Origin: JBCDAP01 sp038747915
Lineage (GTDB): Bacteria > Planctomycetota > Phycisphaerae > Phycisphaerales > UBA1924
NCBI GenBank assembly: GCA_038747915.1
Contig: JBCDJJ010000016.1
Coordinates: 1-53,042 of the forward strand
Direction: 5' to 3'
Length of the DNA stretch: 53,042 nt
The position numbers were made by a program, and so were the translations under genes. A model generated the notes under the pieces. It saw only the letters and a program-made list of their open reading frames with translations. It had not been told where the DNA came from and ran no database searches. Shown piece after piece: positions 36,377-44,225 of this stretch (the first letter of the stretch is position 1; every line of letters starts with the position of its first letter).

Positions 36377-37435
36377 ATGATCTGCACCCACCCCGGATCG
36401 GCGAGAACACGGCGAGTCGGCTTCACACTCATCGAGTTGCTCGTCGTGGTTGCGGTCATCGCACTCCTGATCGGGCTGCTCGTGCCGGCGCTGGCCCAGG
36501 CGCGGCGCGCGGCCCAGTTCACCTCCGACCTGTCGAACCTCCGCCAGCTCGCTATCGCGTCGGTGGGCTACACGGTTGATGTCGAGGCCTTCCCCATCGG
36601 GTACGTGGAGCGAGCCGGCTCGTGGAATCTCCGCGGGCACCGGTTCGGCGGGATGTCCACCGCTGAAGACCTCGCCACCGTGCAAGACGGCTTCGAGTAC
36701 TCGCCGTACTACGAGCGACCGATCAACGAGCGGATGTACGACGATGTGTTCCCCCGCGAGTGGGACGAGGTCGAGGTGATCGCCAACGAGGATCGCGTTC
36801 GCCGCAACGAGTTCATCTCGCCGCGCGATGCGCCCGAGCGGTCGACCTACGCCGACGCGGCCCTCTACCCCAACGCGCAGCTCCCCTACTGGGGAAGCCG
36901 CTCCGCGGACGATGTGCTCGGCACGAGCTACTCGTTCAACACCTGGTTCAACGACAGCCCGGGATGGGACTTCCCAAACGGGAACTCGTTCGAATCGTTC
37001 GAGGAGAACAAGCGGGCGATCGACGATCGAGTCGAGCGGATCGCTCGGTCCATCCTGTTCAACGAGGCGCCGTCCCGCTTCGTGATGATCCACGAGTACG
37101 CGGTTGAATACACACGCCGTGCTTCGGTGACCACCGGTTTCGGCGATACGGTCCGCGTGATGATCCCCGGCTTCTACGCGTACGCCGAGGATCAGCCGCG
37201 GAGCGGCAACGTCGACAACGAACGACCGATGGGCTACCTCTCCGCATTCGGCGATGGGCACGCCCGCTCGGTGAATGTGGACCCGCAGAGTTTTCGGCCA
37301 GGCTTCTGGGATCCGGCCCAGCACATCAGCGTGCTCCCCAACGGCCATCCGATCCCCGCAACAGGGCGTGACTACGCCTTCGGCAGCACCGCCCGCTTCC
37401 CGGACTGGGTCGACAACGCGATCACGCCGGAGTGA
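36377..37435 (+). CDS. prepilin-type N-terminal methylation domain protein
   Basis: The 352-residue product begins with a type IV prepilin signal: RRVGFTLIELLVVVAVIALL, with cleavage expected after the Gly and methylation of the Phe. Then comes the planctomycete-type body (RQLAIASVGYTVDVEAFP, and a C-terminal GDGHARSVNVDPQSF), similar to major-pilin-like or pseudopilin proteins that are numerous in Phycisphaerae. Exported to the cell surface or a pseudopilus. It is followed by a paralogue at 37591. Confidence 0.88.
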   Translation: MICTHPGSARTRRVGFTLIELLVVVAVIALLIGLLVPALAQARRAAQFTSDLSNLRQLAIASVGYTVDVEAFPIGYVERAGSWNLRGHRFGGMSTAEDLATVQDGFEYSPYYERPINERMYDDVFPREWDEVEVIANEDRVRRNEFISPRDAPERSTYADAALYPNAQLPYWGSRSADDVLGTSYSFNTWFNDSPGWDFPNGNSFESFEENKRAIDDRVERIARSILFNEAPSRFVMIHEYAVEYTRRASVTTGFGDTVRVMIPGFYAYAEDQPRSGNVDNERPMGYLSAFGDGHARSVNVDPQSFRPGFWDPAQHISVLPNGHPIPATGRDYAFGSTARFPDWVDNAITPE

Positions 37436-37590
37436 TCCCAGCGCCAGAGAAACGCTTTGACTCCGAAAATCCGCTGAATCTTCGGTATAGGTCTTGAAGA
37501 CTCGCGGGTTTGCCGCACAATCTGGCAATATCGCCTGTCCGGGCGTGCTCGGGGTTGGGGCTTCGGGGCGTCCGGCTGTGGGGGTGGTTC

Positions 37591-38637
37591 ATGCTGATGG
37601 GTCTTCGCTGCCGTCGTGGTTTTACGCTGATCGAGCTTCTCGTGGTGGTTGCAGTGATCGCGCTGCTGATCGGCCTGCTGGTGCCGACACTCGAACGGAC
37701 GAGGCGAAGTGCTCAATTGATGCAGGACTACTCCAACCTCCGCCAGCTGTCCCTCGCGAGCATGGCGTACACGACCGACTTCGAGCGCTTTCCAATCCCG
37801 GACATGGGGCTCATCGGGAACTTTCTCTACGAACCCGTCGGCTATGCCTTCGGCGGTATGACACCGGCTCCAGAGCTGGCGAACAGCTCCGCCGCTGAGT
37901 TCCTCTACTACCCCGAGTACGCGCGGCCCATCAATGGGTACCTCTACACGGACATCCAGCCGCGGCCCTGGGACGGAGTTGAGATCGACGCCGAGGAAGA
38001 TCGCCGGCTCCGCGAAGAGTTCATCTCTCCGCAAGATGACCAGTTCCTCCCGATCTACGACCTGTTCGGCAGCGAGGTCCGTGATGGCCGATCCTCCTGG
38101 GAGGCCTACGGCACCAGCTACGTGGCCAACACATGGTTCGTCGCCAGCCCCGGCTTCGACGTCAGATTGACAACCAATATGACGCGCGACGAGATGCTCG
38201 AGGTGCTCGCGGATCGCATCGACCGCATGTCCCGCAGCATGCTTCTCAACGAGAACCCATCGAGACTGGTCGTCACGCACGAGCACGCCATCGAGGTGCT
38301 CCGCTCAAACTCGCGTGTCGATCAGCAGATCGGTGGGGCCACCGTCGATCGAAGTATGTTCCCGGGGCTCTACAGCAACGAGGCCGTCGTCGCGCTCGAT
38401 AACGCCCAAGGCAGCTTAGACACCCAGCAGCAAGACTACTTGTGCTCGTTTGCCGACGGCAGCGCCAAGCTCCAAGCCATCAAGGTTGATGACTTTTTGC
38501 CCGGCGGATGGCTCCCCCAGTTCGAGTCCGACGACTTCCTGCACCCTCGCCCCGCGAGCGGCCCCGATTACACCTTCGGAAGCACCGTCATCAACAAGAA
38601 CGGTGCCTCGCGCGACCTGTTCGGCAACGACATCTGA
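37591..38637 (+). CDS. prepilin-type protein, paralogue of the preceding gene
   Basis: The 348-residue product has the same prepilin signal (RRGFTLIELLVVVAVIALL). The body parallels its neighbour: NLRQLSLASMAYTTDFERFP, FGGMTPAPELA, ISPQDD, YGTSYVANTWF and FADGSAKLQAIKVDDFLPGGW have direct counterparts in the gene at 36377, so the two arose by tandem duplication. Divergence is considerable outside the signal. Start could be ATG 37591 or 37597; neither has a strong ribosome site. Confidence 0.87.
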   Translation: MLMGLRCRRGFTLIELLVVVAVIALLIGLLVPTLERTRRSAQLMQDYSNLRQLSLASMAYTTDFERFPIPDMGLIGNFLYEPVGYAFGGMTPAPELANSSAAEFLYYPEYARPINGYLYTDIQPRPWDGVEIDAEEDRRLREEFISPQDDQFLPIYDLFGSEVRDGRSSWEAYGTSYVANTWFVASPGFDVRLTTNMTRDEMLEVLADRIDRMSRSMLLNENPSRLVVTHEHAIEVLRSNSRVDQQIGGATVDRSMFPGLYSNEAVVALDNAQGSLDTQQQDYLCSFADGSAKLQAIKVDDFLPGGWLPQFESDDFLHPRPASGPDYTFGSTVINKNGASRDLFGNDI

Positions 38638-38667
38638 GGCACGGCCCTCGCTCACAACACCAGCGGT

Positions 38668-39225
38668 TCAGTACGCCAGCACCGTGTGCATCTCACCGAA
38701 CCCGTCGACCTTCGCCCGCCCCGCTAAGAACTCAAGCTCGATCAGCACGGTAATCCCCGCGATCGACGCGTCGCACCGCTTCACCAGCTCGCACGCGGCC
38801 CGCATCGTGCCGCCCGTCGCGAGCAAATCGTCCACCAGCAGCACGCGGTGACCGGGTTCGAGCGCATCCGTATGCAGCTCGAGCGAGTCGCTCCCGTACT
38901 CCAGCTCGTACTCGAACGCGAACGTGTCCCGCGGCAGCTTGCCCGGCTTGCGGATGGGCACGAATCCCGCCGAGAGCGACTGCGCGATCGCGGTCCCGAA
39001 GATGAACCCGCGCGACTCGGCCCCCACCACGTGCGTGACCTGCTTGCCGCGGAACGGGTTGGCCATCAGCTCGACCGCGAGGGCCAGGGCCGCCGGGTCG
39101 GCCAGCAGCGGCGTGAAATCCTTGAACACGATGCCCGGCTTGGGGAAGTCGGGCACATCGCGGATGAGCCCGCGAAGGTGGAGGGCGCCCGGCCAGTGCT
39201 GCTCGGAGGAGGAGGTGGTCGTCAT
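38668..39225 (-). CDS. apt: adenine phosphoribosyltransferase
   Basis: The 185-residue purine salvage enzyme makes AMP from adenine and PRPP. Family motifs are DVPDFPKPGIVFKDFTPLL, GAESRGFIFG, VPIRKPGKLP, and the PRPP loop VLLVDDLLATGGTMRA. ATG 39225 is chosen; a start at 39234 is in frame but close to the divergent promoter. It is divergent from the lysine operon; the 5' ends are 60 nt apart (39225 to 39285). Confidence 0.93.
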   Translation of the reverse strand: MTTTSSSEQHWPGALHLRGLIRDVPDFPKPGIVFKDFTPLLADPAALALAVELMANPFRGKQVTHVVGAESRGFIFGTAIAQSLSAGFVPIRKPGKLPRDTFAFEYELEYGSDSLELHTDALEPGHRVLLVDDLLATGGTMRAACELVKRCDASIAGITVLIELEFLAGRAKVDGFGEMHTVLAY

Positions 39226-39248
39226 GCAAGCCACGGTAGCGGGCGGGC

Positions 39249-39276
39249 TTGCCCCGTGGCCGGAGCGTGCTATGCT
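39249..39276 (+). promoter_or_regulatory. extended -10 promoter in front of the lysine operon
   Basis: TTGCCC (39249-39254) and TATGCT (39271-39276) are 16 nt apart, with TGC directly before the -10 giving an extended -10 element. Transcription should start near 39283, next to the ATG at 39285. An inverted repeat GCCACGG (39230-39236) and CCGTGGC (39254-39260) overlaps the -35 and could be an operator. Confidence 0.55.
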
Positions 39277-39284
39277 CCCCGCCG

Positions 39285-39365
39285 ATGAACTCGGCCCAGG
39301 TCAAAGCCACCAAAGCGAAGAAGCGTCTCAAGGCGTGCGCGCGGTTGCTGCGACCGGTCGGCTGA
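39285..39365 (+). CDS. putative lysine-rich leader peptide of the lysine operon
   Basis: A 26-codon frame begins MNSAQVKATKAKKRLK and ends LLRPVG. It has five Lys codons (AAA, AAA, AAG, AAG, AAG) within residues 7-16, remarkable for this GC-rich genome, plus three Arg. Its ATG lies 8 nt after an extended -10 element, the same geometry as arsR in this window, so it should be the first frame on the transcript and be read from a leaderless end. Its stop lies 132 nt before lysW. A Lys-rich short frame in front of lysine biosynthetic genes suggests control by charged tRNA-Lys; this is inference. Confidence 0.5.
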   Translation: MNSAQVKATKAKKRLKACARLLRPVG

Positions 39366-39497
39366 GGTTCATCCCTCCCCCACCATCCACGAGCACCCGC
39401 GCCCCCGCCGATCATCGGCCTCCCGTGCTGCCTGGCCGCACCGGTGACCGATGCCACACTGTCCCCATCCCCCATGTCCCCCAACCGGAGCCAACGT
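39366..39497 (+). promoter_or_regulatory. leader region between the Lys-rich frame and lysW
   Basis: The segment CATCGG (39413-39418) can pair downstream with CCGATG (39448-39453). The overlapping CGGC (39416-39419) can instead pair upstream with GCCG (39407-39410). The two foldings exclude each other, as expected for attenuation, but no U-rich terminator follows, so any control would be translational or rho-dependent. GGAG at 39487-39490 is the lysW ribosome site. Confidence 0.25.
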
Positions 39498-39680
39498 ATG
39501 AGCGACACCGCGAATCTCACCGTGACCTGCCCCGAGACCGGCGAGGTCATCACCCTCGACCGCCAGCCGATGGTCGGCGAGATCATCACCACCTCCCAGG
39601 GCCTCGAGCTCGAGGTGACGAGCCTCGAGCCGCTGACCGTCGAGGTGGCGCCGGAGGTCGAGGAGGACTGGGGAGAGTGA
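39498..39680 (+). CDS. lysW: LysW amino-group carrier protein, degenerate zinc ribbon
   Basis: The 60-residue protein carries lysine intermediates: the gamma-carboxyl of its C-terminal Glu is joined to the alpha-amino group of 2-aminoadipate. The C-terminus APEVEEDWGE has the required EDWGE, and VGEI-LELEVTSLEPL matches the body of LysW. Normal LysW has two CxxC pairs binding zinc; here the first is CPET (only Cys11) and the second is replaced by a TSQ stretch, one residue shorter. It therefore probably folds without zinc. GGAG lies 7 nt upstream of the ATG. First protein gene of the operon after the leader. Confidence 0.85.
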   Translation: MSDTANLTVTCPETGEVITLDRQPMVGEIITTSQGLELEVTSLEPLTVEVAPEVEEDWGE

Positions 39681-39696
39681 GCACCGGGACAAAGTC

Positions 39697-39784
39697 GTAG
39701 CTTGTGATTCGGGATTCGTAGTTCGGATGACACTTCGACCCCGATCGATCTCCCCCCGAACTACGAGCTACGAACCACGAACTC
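39697..39784. repeat. imperfect inverted repeat between lysW and lysX
   Basis: The left arm (39697-39726, ending TTCGTAGTTCGG) and the right arm (39756-39784, starting CCGAACTACGAGC) can form a long hairpin; 16 of the inner 21 positions pair. Both arms contain degenerate copies of TTCGTAG or its complement. No T run follows, so it is not a typical terminator; it may set lysW levels above the rest by protecting the mRNA end (inference). Confidence 0.55.
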
Positions 39785-39821
39785 CAACACCAGGATCAGA
39801 CCACACCCCAAACCCACACCC

Positions 39822-40742
39822 ATGATCGCCCTCCTCTACGCCCGTATCCGCCCCGAAGAGCGCCTCATCGCTGAAGCAATGGCCGCGCGCTCCATCGAGC
39901 ACGAGCTCGTCGATGTGCGCACGCTCGTGTACGACCCCGAGTCGCTCGGCGACCTCGCCCGGTTCGATGTCGTCTTCGACCGGTGCCTCTCGCTCACGCA
40001 GGCAGCCGTCGCGCTCGAGATCCTGGGCGGGCTCGGTGTGCGCACCGTCAACCCGATCGACACCGTCCGCGTGTGCTCGGACAAGCTGGCCACCACCGTC
40101 GCCCTCGCGAGGGCGGGCATCGCCCAGCCCCGCTGCCGCGTCGCCACCGACGCCGACGCCGCACTCCGCGCCGTCGAGGAGATCGGCTACCCGTGCGTGC
40201 TCAAGCCCACCGTCGGCTCGTGGGGCCGCCTGCTCGCCCGGCTCAACGACCGCGACGCTGCGGAAGCGGTCATCGAGCACAAGGCCACGCTCGGCTCGGT
40301 CGCCCACTCGGTCTTCTACATTCAGGAGTTCATCGACAAGCCGGGGCGCGACCTGCGGATCTTCACGGTCGGCGGGCGGGCCATCGCGGGCATCGAACGC
40401 CGCGCCGAGCACTGGGTCACCAACACCGCCCGCGGCGCCGAGGCCGCGGGCATCACGGTGACCGATGAGATCCGCGACATCTCCGAACGCGCCGCTGCGG
40501 CGATGGGCGGCGACATCGTCGCGGTCGACCTGCTCGAGGACCCCGAGCGGGGCCACCTCGTCTGCGAGTGCAACCACACGATGGAGTTCCGCAACTCGAT
40601 CGCCGCCACCGGCGTCGACATCCCCGGCCTCATGGTCGAGCACGTCGCCGAAGTCATGGAGCGAGCACGCGCCAAGAACGAGGCGAGCCGCGGGCGCACG
40701 CCCGCGGACCACCCCGCCAATCCGCGCGAGGTGGCCCCATGA
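39822..40742 (+). CDS. lysX: LysX: LysW-2-aminoadipate ligase
   Basis: The 306-residue ATP-grasp ligase attaches 2-aminoadipate to the C-terminal Glu of LysW. Landmarks are VFDRCLSLTQAAVALEIL, VNPIDTVRVCSDKLAT, PCVLKPTVGSWGRLLARL (ATP-grasp lysine and loop), FYIQEFIDKPGRDLRIF, and the C-terminal CECNHTMEFRNSI followed by ATGVDIPG, which is typical of LysX/ArgX. The last 20 residues (SRGRTPADHP onward) are not family sequence: they come from an inserted palindromic repeat. The stop overlaps the lysY start by 4 nt. Confidence 0.9.
   Translation: MIALLYARIRPEERLIAEAMAARSIEHELVDVRTLVYDPESLGDLARFDVVFDRCLSLTQAAVALEILGGLGVRTVNPIDTVRVCSDKLATTVALARAGIAQPRCRVATDADAALRAVEEIGYPCVLKPTVGSWGRLLARLNDRDAAEAVIEHKATLGSVAHSVFYIQEFIDKPGRDLRIFTVGGRAIAGIERRAEHWVTNTARGAEAAGITVTDEIRDISERAAAAMGGDIVAVDLLEDPERGHLVCECNHTMEFRNSIAATGVDIPGLMVEHVAEVMERARAKNEASRGRTPADHPANPREVAP
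40688..40710. repeat. palindromic repeat inside the 3' end of lysX, copy 1
   Basis: Arms CCGCGGGCG (40688-40696) and CGCCCGCGG (40699-40707) with a 2-nt centre CA form a perfect palindrome; with ACC following, 40690-40710 is identical over 21 nt to 45638-45658. It is read as RGRTPAD in LysX. Confidence 0.75.
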
Positions 40743-41806
40743 CCACCCCCGAGCGCCTCACCGCCGCCATCATCGGCGGCACCGGCTACACCGGCGGCGA
40801 GCTCCTCCGACTCCTGCTCGATCACCCGCGCGCGGATGTCGCCGCGATCACCTCGCGCTCCGCCCTCGGCAAGCCCATCACCCTCTGGCACCCCAATCTC
40901 CGCGGACGCACCGCCCTCAAGTTCACCGACCCGGGCGAGCTGCTCGCGGCCGACACGCCGCTCGACATCGCCTTCCTGTGCATGCCGCACGGTGAGTCCA
41001 GCGCCCAGATCGACCGGTGGGCCGATCGCGCCACACGCCTCATCGACCTCTCCGCCGACTTCCGCCTCCGCGACCCAGCCCGGTACGAACGTCACTACGG
41101 CGCCGCGCACCCCGCCCCCGCGTGGCTCGACCGGTTCACCTACGGCCTGCCCGAGACCAACCGCGAGGCCATCCGTGGCGCGGCCCACGTCTCCGGCGTC
41201 GGGTGCAACGCCACCGCGATGAACCTCGCGCTCCTCCCCCTCGCCCGCGCTCAGCTCATCGACCGCGTCGTCGTCGAGGTCAAGGTCGGCTCCTCCGAGG
41301 GCGGCGCGACTCATTCGCCCGCGACGCACCACCCTGTGCGCACCGGTGTGGTCCGCTCCTTCGCCCCCACCGGCCACCGCCACCAGGCCGAGGTCGAGCA
41401 GGAACTGTTCGACCGCAACGGGGCGCCCTTCGAGCTCCACGTCTCGGCGACCGCCATCGACATGGTTCGGGGTGTGCTGGCCACCGCTCACATCTTCCCC
41501 AAACGCACGGTCGACGAGCGGGAACTCTGGGCCATCTTCCGCGAGACCTACGCGGATGAGCCCTTCGTCCGCATTGTGAAGGACCGGGCTGGGCAGTACC
41601 GCCTGCCCGAGCCAAAGATCCTGGCAGGCACAAACTATGCCGACGTCGGCTTCGCCCTCGACAGCGCGGGCAACCGCATCGTCGCCATCAGTGCCATCGA
41701 CAACTTGATGAAAGGAGCCGCCGGCTCAGCGGTGCAGTGCATGAACCTCATGTGCGGCTTCGACGAGACCGAGGGCCTCACCTTCCCGGGGCTCCACCCC
41801 ATCTGA
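40739..41806 (+). CDS. lysY: LysY: LysW-gamma-aminoadipyl phosphate reductase
   Basis: The 355-residue ArgC-type enzyme reduces the acyl phosphate on LysW-aminoadipate to the semialdehyde with NADPH. Landmarks are AAIIGGTGYTGGELLRLL (cofactor binding), DIAFLCMPHGES, LIDLSADFRL, the catalytic Cys in GVGCNATAMNLA, VKVGSSEGGA, and NLMKGAAGSAVQCMNLM near the end. Length and motifs fit both ArgC and LysY; the operon decides for LysY. It starts in a 4-nt overlap with lysX. Confidence 0.9.
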   Translation: MTTPERLTAAIIGGTGYTGGELLRLLLDHPRADVAAITSRSALGKPITLWHPNLRGRTALKFTDPGELLAADTPLDIAFLCMPHGESSAQIDRWADRATRLIDLSADFRLRDPARYERHYGAAHPAPAWLDRFTYGLPETNREAIRGAAHVSGVGCNATAMNLALLPLARAQLIDRVVVEVKVGSSEGGATHSPATHHPVRTGVVRSFAPTGHRHQAEVEQELFDRNGAPFELHVSATAIDMVRGVLATAHIFPKRTVDERELWAIFRETYADEPFVRIVKDRAGQYRLPEPKILAGTNYADVGFALDSAGNRIVAISAIDNLMKGAAGSAVQCMNLMCGFDETEGLTFPGLHPI

Positions 41807-41836
41807 CCGAGCCCCCACGACATCAGCGGACGAGCC

Positions 41837-42196
41837 ATGTTCGGACGACGCAAGAAATCACCACCCACGCCCACCGCACCCGCCTTTCCGCTCGACGAGC
41901 ATCTCTTCCGCGAGTTCATCGAGATCACCCACCACTCGCTCACCCACGCACGCATGCTCTGCTTCAAAGGACAGCCGAAGACCGCTGCGGGCTTCCTGAG
42001 CGAACTCGAGTGGCTCGTCGTCAGCGTCGGCCGCACCCCCGCTCACGACATAGTCGAGGACGCCACACGCCGCCTCAGCCACTACGGCCGGAGGCACAAC
42101 GACAACATCGGCCAGGTCCACCTGCTGAAGCTCTTCGGCCACCTGACGCAGCACGAGTTCTTCCCACCGAGTCCCGAGCAAGGGTCCGCATCATGA
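41837..42196 (+). CDS. small protein of unknown function inside the lysine operon
   Basis: The 119-residue product is helical, without signal peptide or membrane segment. It begins MFGRRKKSPPTPTAPAFPL and contains LFREFIEITHHSLTHARML, GFLSELEWLVVSVGRTP, and a His-rich RLSHYGRRHNDNIGQVHLL. It has many His but no recognised metal motif. It starts 30 nt after lysY and overlaps lysZ by 4 nt, so it is translated with the operon and has survived there. It is not one of the known LysW-pathway enzymes (LysJ would be far longer). A LysW-binding or assembly role is possible but unsupported. Confidence 0.7.
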   Translation: MFGRRKKSPPTPTAPAFPLDEHLFREFIEITHHSLTHARMLCFKGQPKTAAGFLSELEWLVVSVGRTPAHDIVEDATRRLSHYGRRHNDNIGQVHLLKLFGHLTQHEFFPPSPEQGSAS

Positions 42197-43062
42197 GCCA
42201 CGCACCACTCATCATCAAAGTCGGCGGCGGCGAGGGCATCGACATCACGCCCGTCTGCCACGACGTCGCCGAGCTCGTCTCCGCGGGCCGGCCCGTCGTC
42301 CTCATCCACGGCGGCTCGCACGAGACCAACATCGTCGCCGAGAAGCTCGGGTGCCCGCCCAAGTGGATCACCAGCCAGTCCGGCCGCACGAGCCGCCGCA
42401 CCGACCGCGAGACCATGGAGATCTTCCAGATGGTCTACTGCGGCAAGGCGAACAAGAGCGTGGTCGAGCAGCTCCAGAAGCTCGGCGTGAACGCGGTCGG
42501 TCTCTCTGGCATGGACGGCCGCGTCTGGCAGGGCGAGCGCAAGGGCGCGATCCGCGCGGTCGAGAACGGCCGAGTGCGCGTGATCCGTGATGACCTCTCG
42601 GGCACCGTCAAGACGATCAACGCCGACCTGCTCCGCTCGATGCTCGATGCGGGTCTGACACCGGTGCTCTGCCCGCCGGCGATCTCGACCGAGGGCGACC
42701 CGATCAACGTCGATGCCGACCGCGCCGCCGCCGCCACCGCTGGTGCACTGAGGGCCGAGGCACTGGTGCTGCTCTCGAACGTGCCGGGGCTGCTCGCCGA
42801 TGTGAACGACGCCGGCTCACTCATTCATTCGGTCGCACCTGCTGAACTCCCGACCGTGCTCGAACGGCACGCACAGGGCCGCATGAAGAACAAGGTGCAG
42901 GGCGCGGGCGAGGCACTCGACGCGGGCGTCGGCACCGTCGTCATCGCGAGCGCCAACGTGGATCGACCGGTGTTCACCGCCCTCGAGGGCCACGGCACAG
43001 TCTTCGCATACGACCACAGCACAGGCGTCTCGCCGGTGCGCACCGCGGGAGAAGCCCAATGA
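42193..43062 (+). CDS. lysZ: LysZ: LysW-aminoadipate kinase
   Basis: The 289-residue amino-acid-kinase-family enzyme phosphorylates the delta-carboxyl of LysW-bound aminoadipate. Landmarks are LIIKVGGGEGID (ATP phosphate loop), VLIHGGSHETNIVAEKLG, SGRTSRRTDRETMEIFQMV, the acyl-binding INVDADRAAAATAGAL, LLSNVPGLL and GRMKNKVQGAGEAL. The fold is that of ArgB; the position in the operon points to LysZ. Overlaps the genes on both sides by 4 nt. Confidence 0.9.
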   Translation: MSHAPLIIKVGGGEGIDITPVCHDVAELVSAGRPVVLIHGGSHETNIVAEKLGCPPKWITSQSGRTSRRTDRETMEIFQMVYCGKANKSVVEQLQKLGVNAVGLSGMDGRVWQGERKGAIRAVENGRVRVIRDDLSGTVKTINADLLRSMLDAGLTPVLCPPAISTEGDPINVDADRAAAATAGALRAEALVLLSNVPGLLADVNDAGSLIHSVAPAELPTVLERHAQGRMKNKVQGAGEALDAGVGTVVIASANVDRPVFTALEGHGTVFAYDHSTGVSPVRTAGEAQ

Positions 43063-44225
43063 CCGCGCACCCCACGACCGATCGCGATGCCGAATCGCTC
43101 ATCGAGGACCTCGTGCGCATCGAGAGCTACTCCGGCCTCGAGCGCCGCGCCTCCGAGCACCTCGCGGGGTGGCTCGGCGAACGCGGCTTCGATGCGGGTG
43201 TCGACCGCTCCGACTCGGCCTTCGCCCGCCGCGGTGCGCACGAGTCCGACCGCCTCGCCCAGCTCGTGCTGCTCGGCCACATCGACACCGTGCCGGGCAC
43301 CATCGAGCCGCGTGTCGAGGGCGGCATCCTGCACGGGCGTGGCTCGGTGGATGCGAAGGGCCCGCTGTGCGCGTTCGCTGTCGCAGCAACCCGCGCCGAG
43401 TTACCCGAGGGCGTCGAGCTCGTCGTGCTCGGATGCACCGAAGAAGAGGCGGAGACCTCGCGCGGCGCGCGCCACGCGCTGAGCCATTACTCGCCCGACG
43501 CGGTCATCATCGGCGAGCCGAGCGCCTGGAACGGCATCACACTCGGCTACAAGGGCCGGCTGCTCGCCACGTACGAGCTCACGCAGCCCTGGGCCCACTC
43601 CGCGGGCCCCGAAGGCTCGGCGTCCGACGCGGCGATGGACTGGTGGCGCCGCGTGATGACCCACGTCGGCATCACCAACCACGAGCCGAGCATCGGTTCG
43701 GGCGCCGACCGCCGCCGAGGCATCTTCGACTCCCTCCAGGCCACCGTGCACGAGGTGCAGAGCTTTAACAACGGGCTGACCGACTCCGTGCGCATGCACT
43801 GCGGCTTCCGCCTGCCGCCCGATCTCCACCCCGATGCCCTCGAAACCGAGCTGCGCCGATGCCTCGACGAGCAGGGCGTCGACACCCGCCCAGCCCTGCA
43901 CTGCATCGGCAGGGAGCTGGCCCACCGCTCGCCGCGCAACGATGCGTGCGCCCGCGCCCTCCGCGCGAGCATCCGTGCCGAGGGCGGCCGGCCCATCGAC
44001 AAGGTCAAGACCGGCACGAGCGACCTGAACGTTGTCGGCCCCGTGTGGAGCTGCCCGATCGTCGCCTACGGCCCTGGCGACTCCTCGCTCGACCACACGC
44101 CGCACGAGCACCTCGAGCTCGCCGAGTACCACCGTGCCATCCGTGTGCTCACCCGCGCGATCGAAACGCTGACCCACGAGCTCGTCAGCGCGAAAGCCGC
44201 CTCGCCCGCTGGGGCTGTTGCATGA
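43059..44225 (+). CDS. lysK: LysK: LysW-lysine carboxypeptidase (M20 family)
   Basis: The 388-residue M20 metallopeptidase releases lysine from LysW. Metal-site motifs are LLGHIDTVPG (His, Asp), GRGSVDAKGPLCAF (bridging Asp), GCTEEEAETSRGA (catalytic Glu pair), GEPSAWNGITLGYKG and the late DHTPHEHLEL. FNNGLTDSVRMHCGFRLPP marks the dimerisation lobe. It lies in 4-nt overlaps with lysZ and the homoaconitase gene. LysJ, the aminotransferase acting before LysK, is not found in the window and must be elsewhere. Confidence 0.9.
   Translation: MTAHPTTDRDAESLIEDLVRIESYSGLERRASEHLAGWLGERGFDAGVDRSDSAFARRGAHESDRLAQLVLLGHIDTVPGTIEPRVEGGILHGRGSVDAKGPLCAFAVAATRAELPEGVELVVLGCTEEEAETSRGARHALSHYSPDAVIIGEPSAWNGITLGYKGRLLATYELTQPWAHSAGPEGSASDAAMDWWRRVMTHVGITNHEPSIGSGADRRRGIFDSLQATVHEVQSFNNGLTDSVRMHCGFRLPPDLHPDALETELRRCLDEQGVDTRPALHCIGRELAHRSPRNDACARALRASIRAEGGRPIDKVKTGTSDLNVVGPVWSCPIVAYGPGDSSLDHTPHEHLELAEYHRAIRVLTRAIETLTHELVSAKAASPAGAVA

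Noticed and set aside
39366..39497. Classical terminator/antiterminator attenuator before lysW
   Set aside because: Alternative pairings exist but are short and no U-rich run follows, so a transcription terminator is not supported; other leader-peptide mechanisms remain open.
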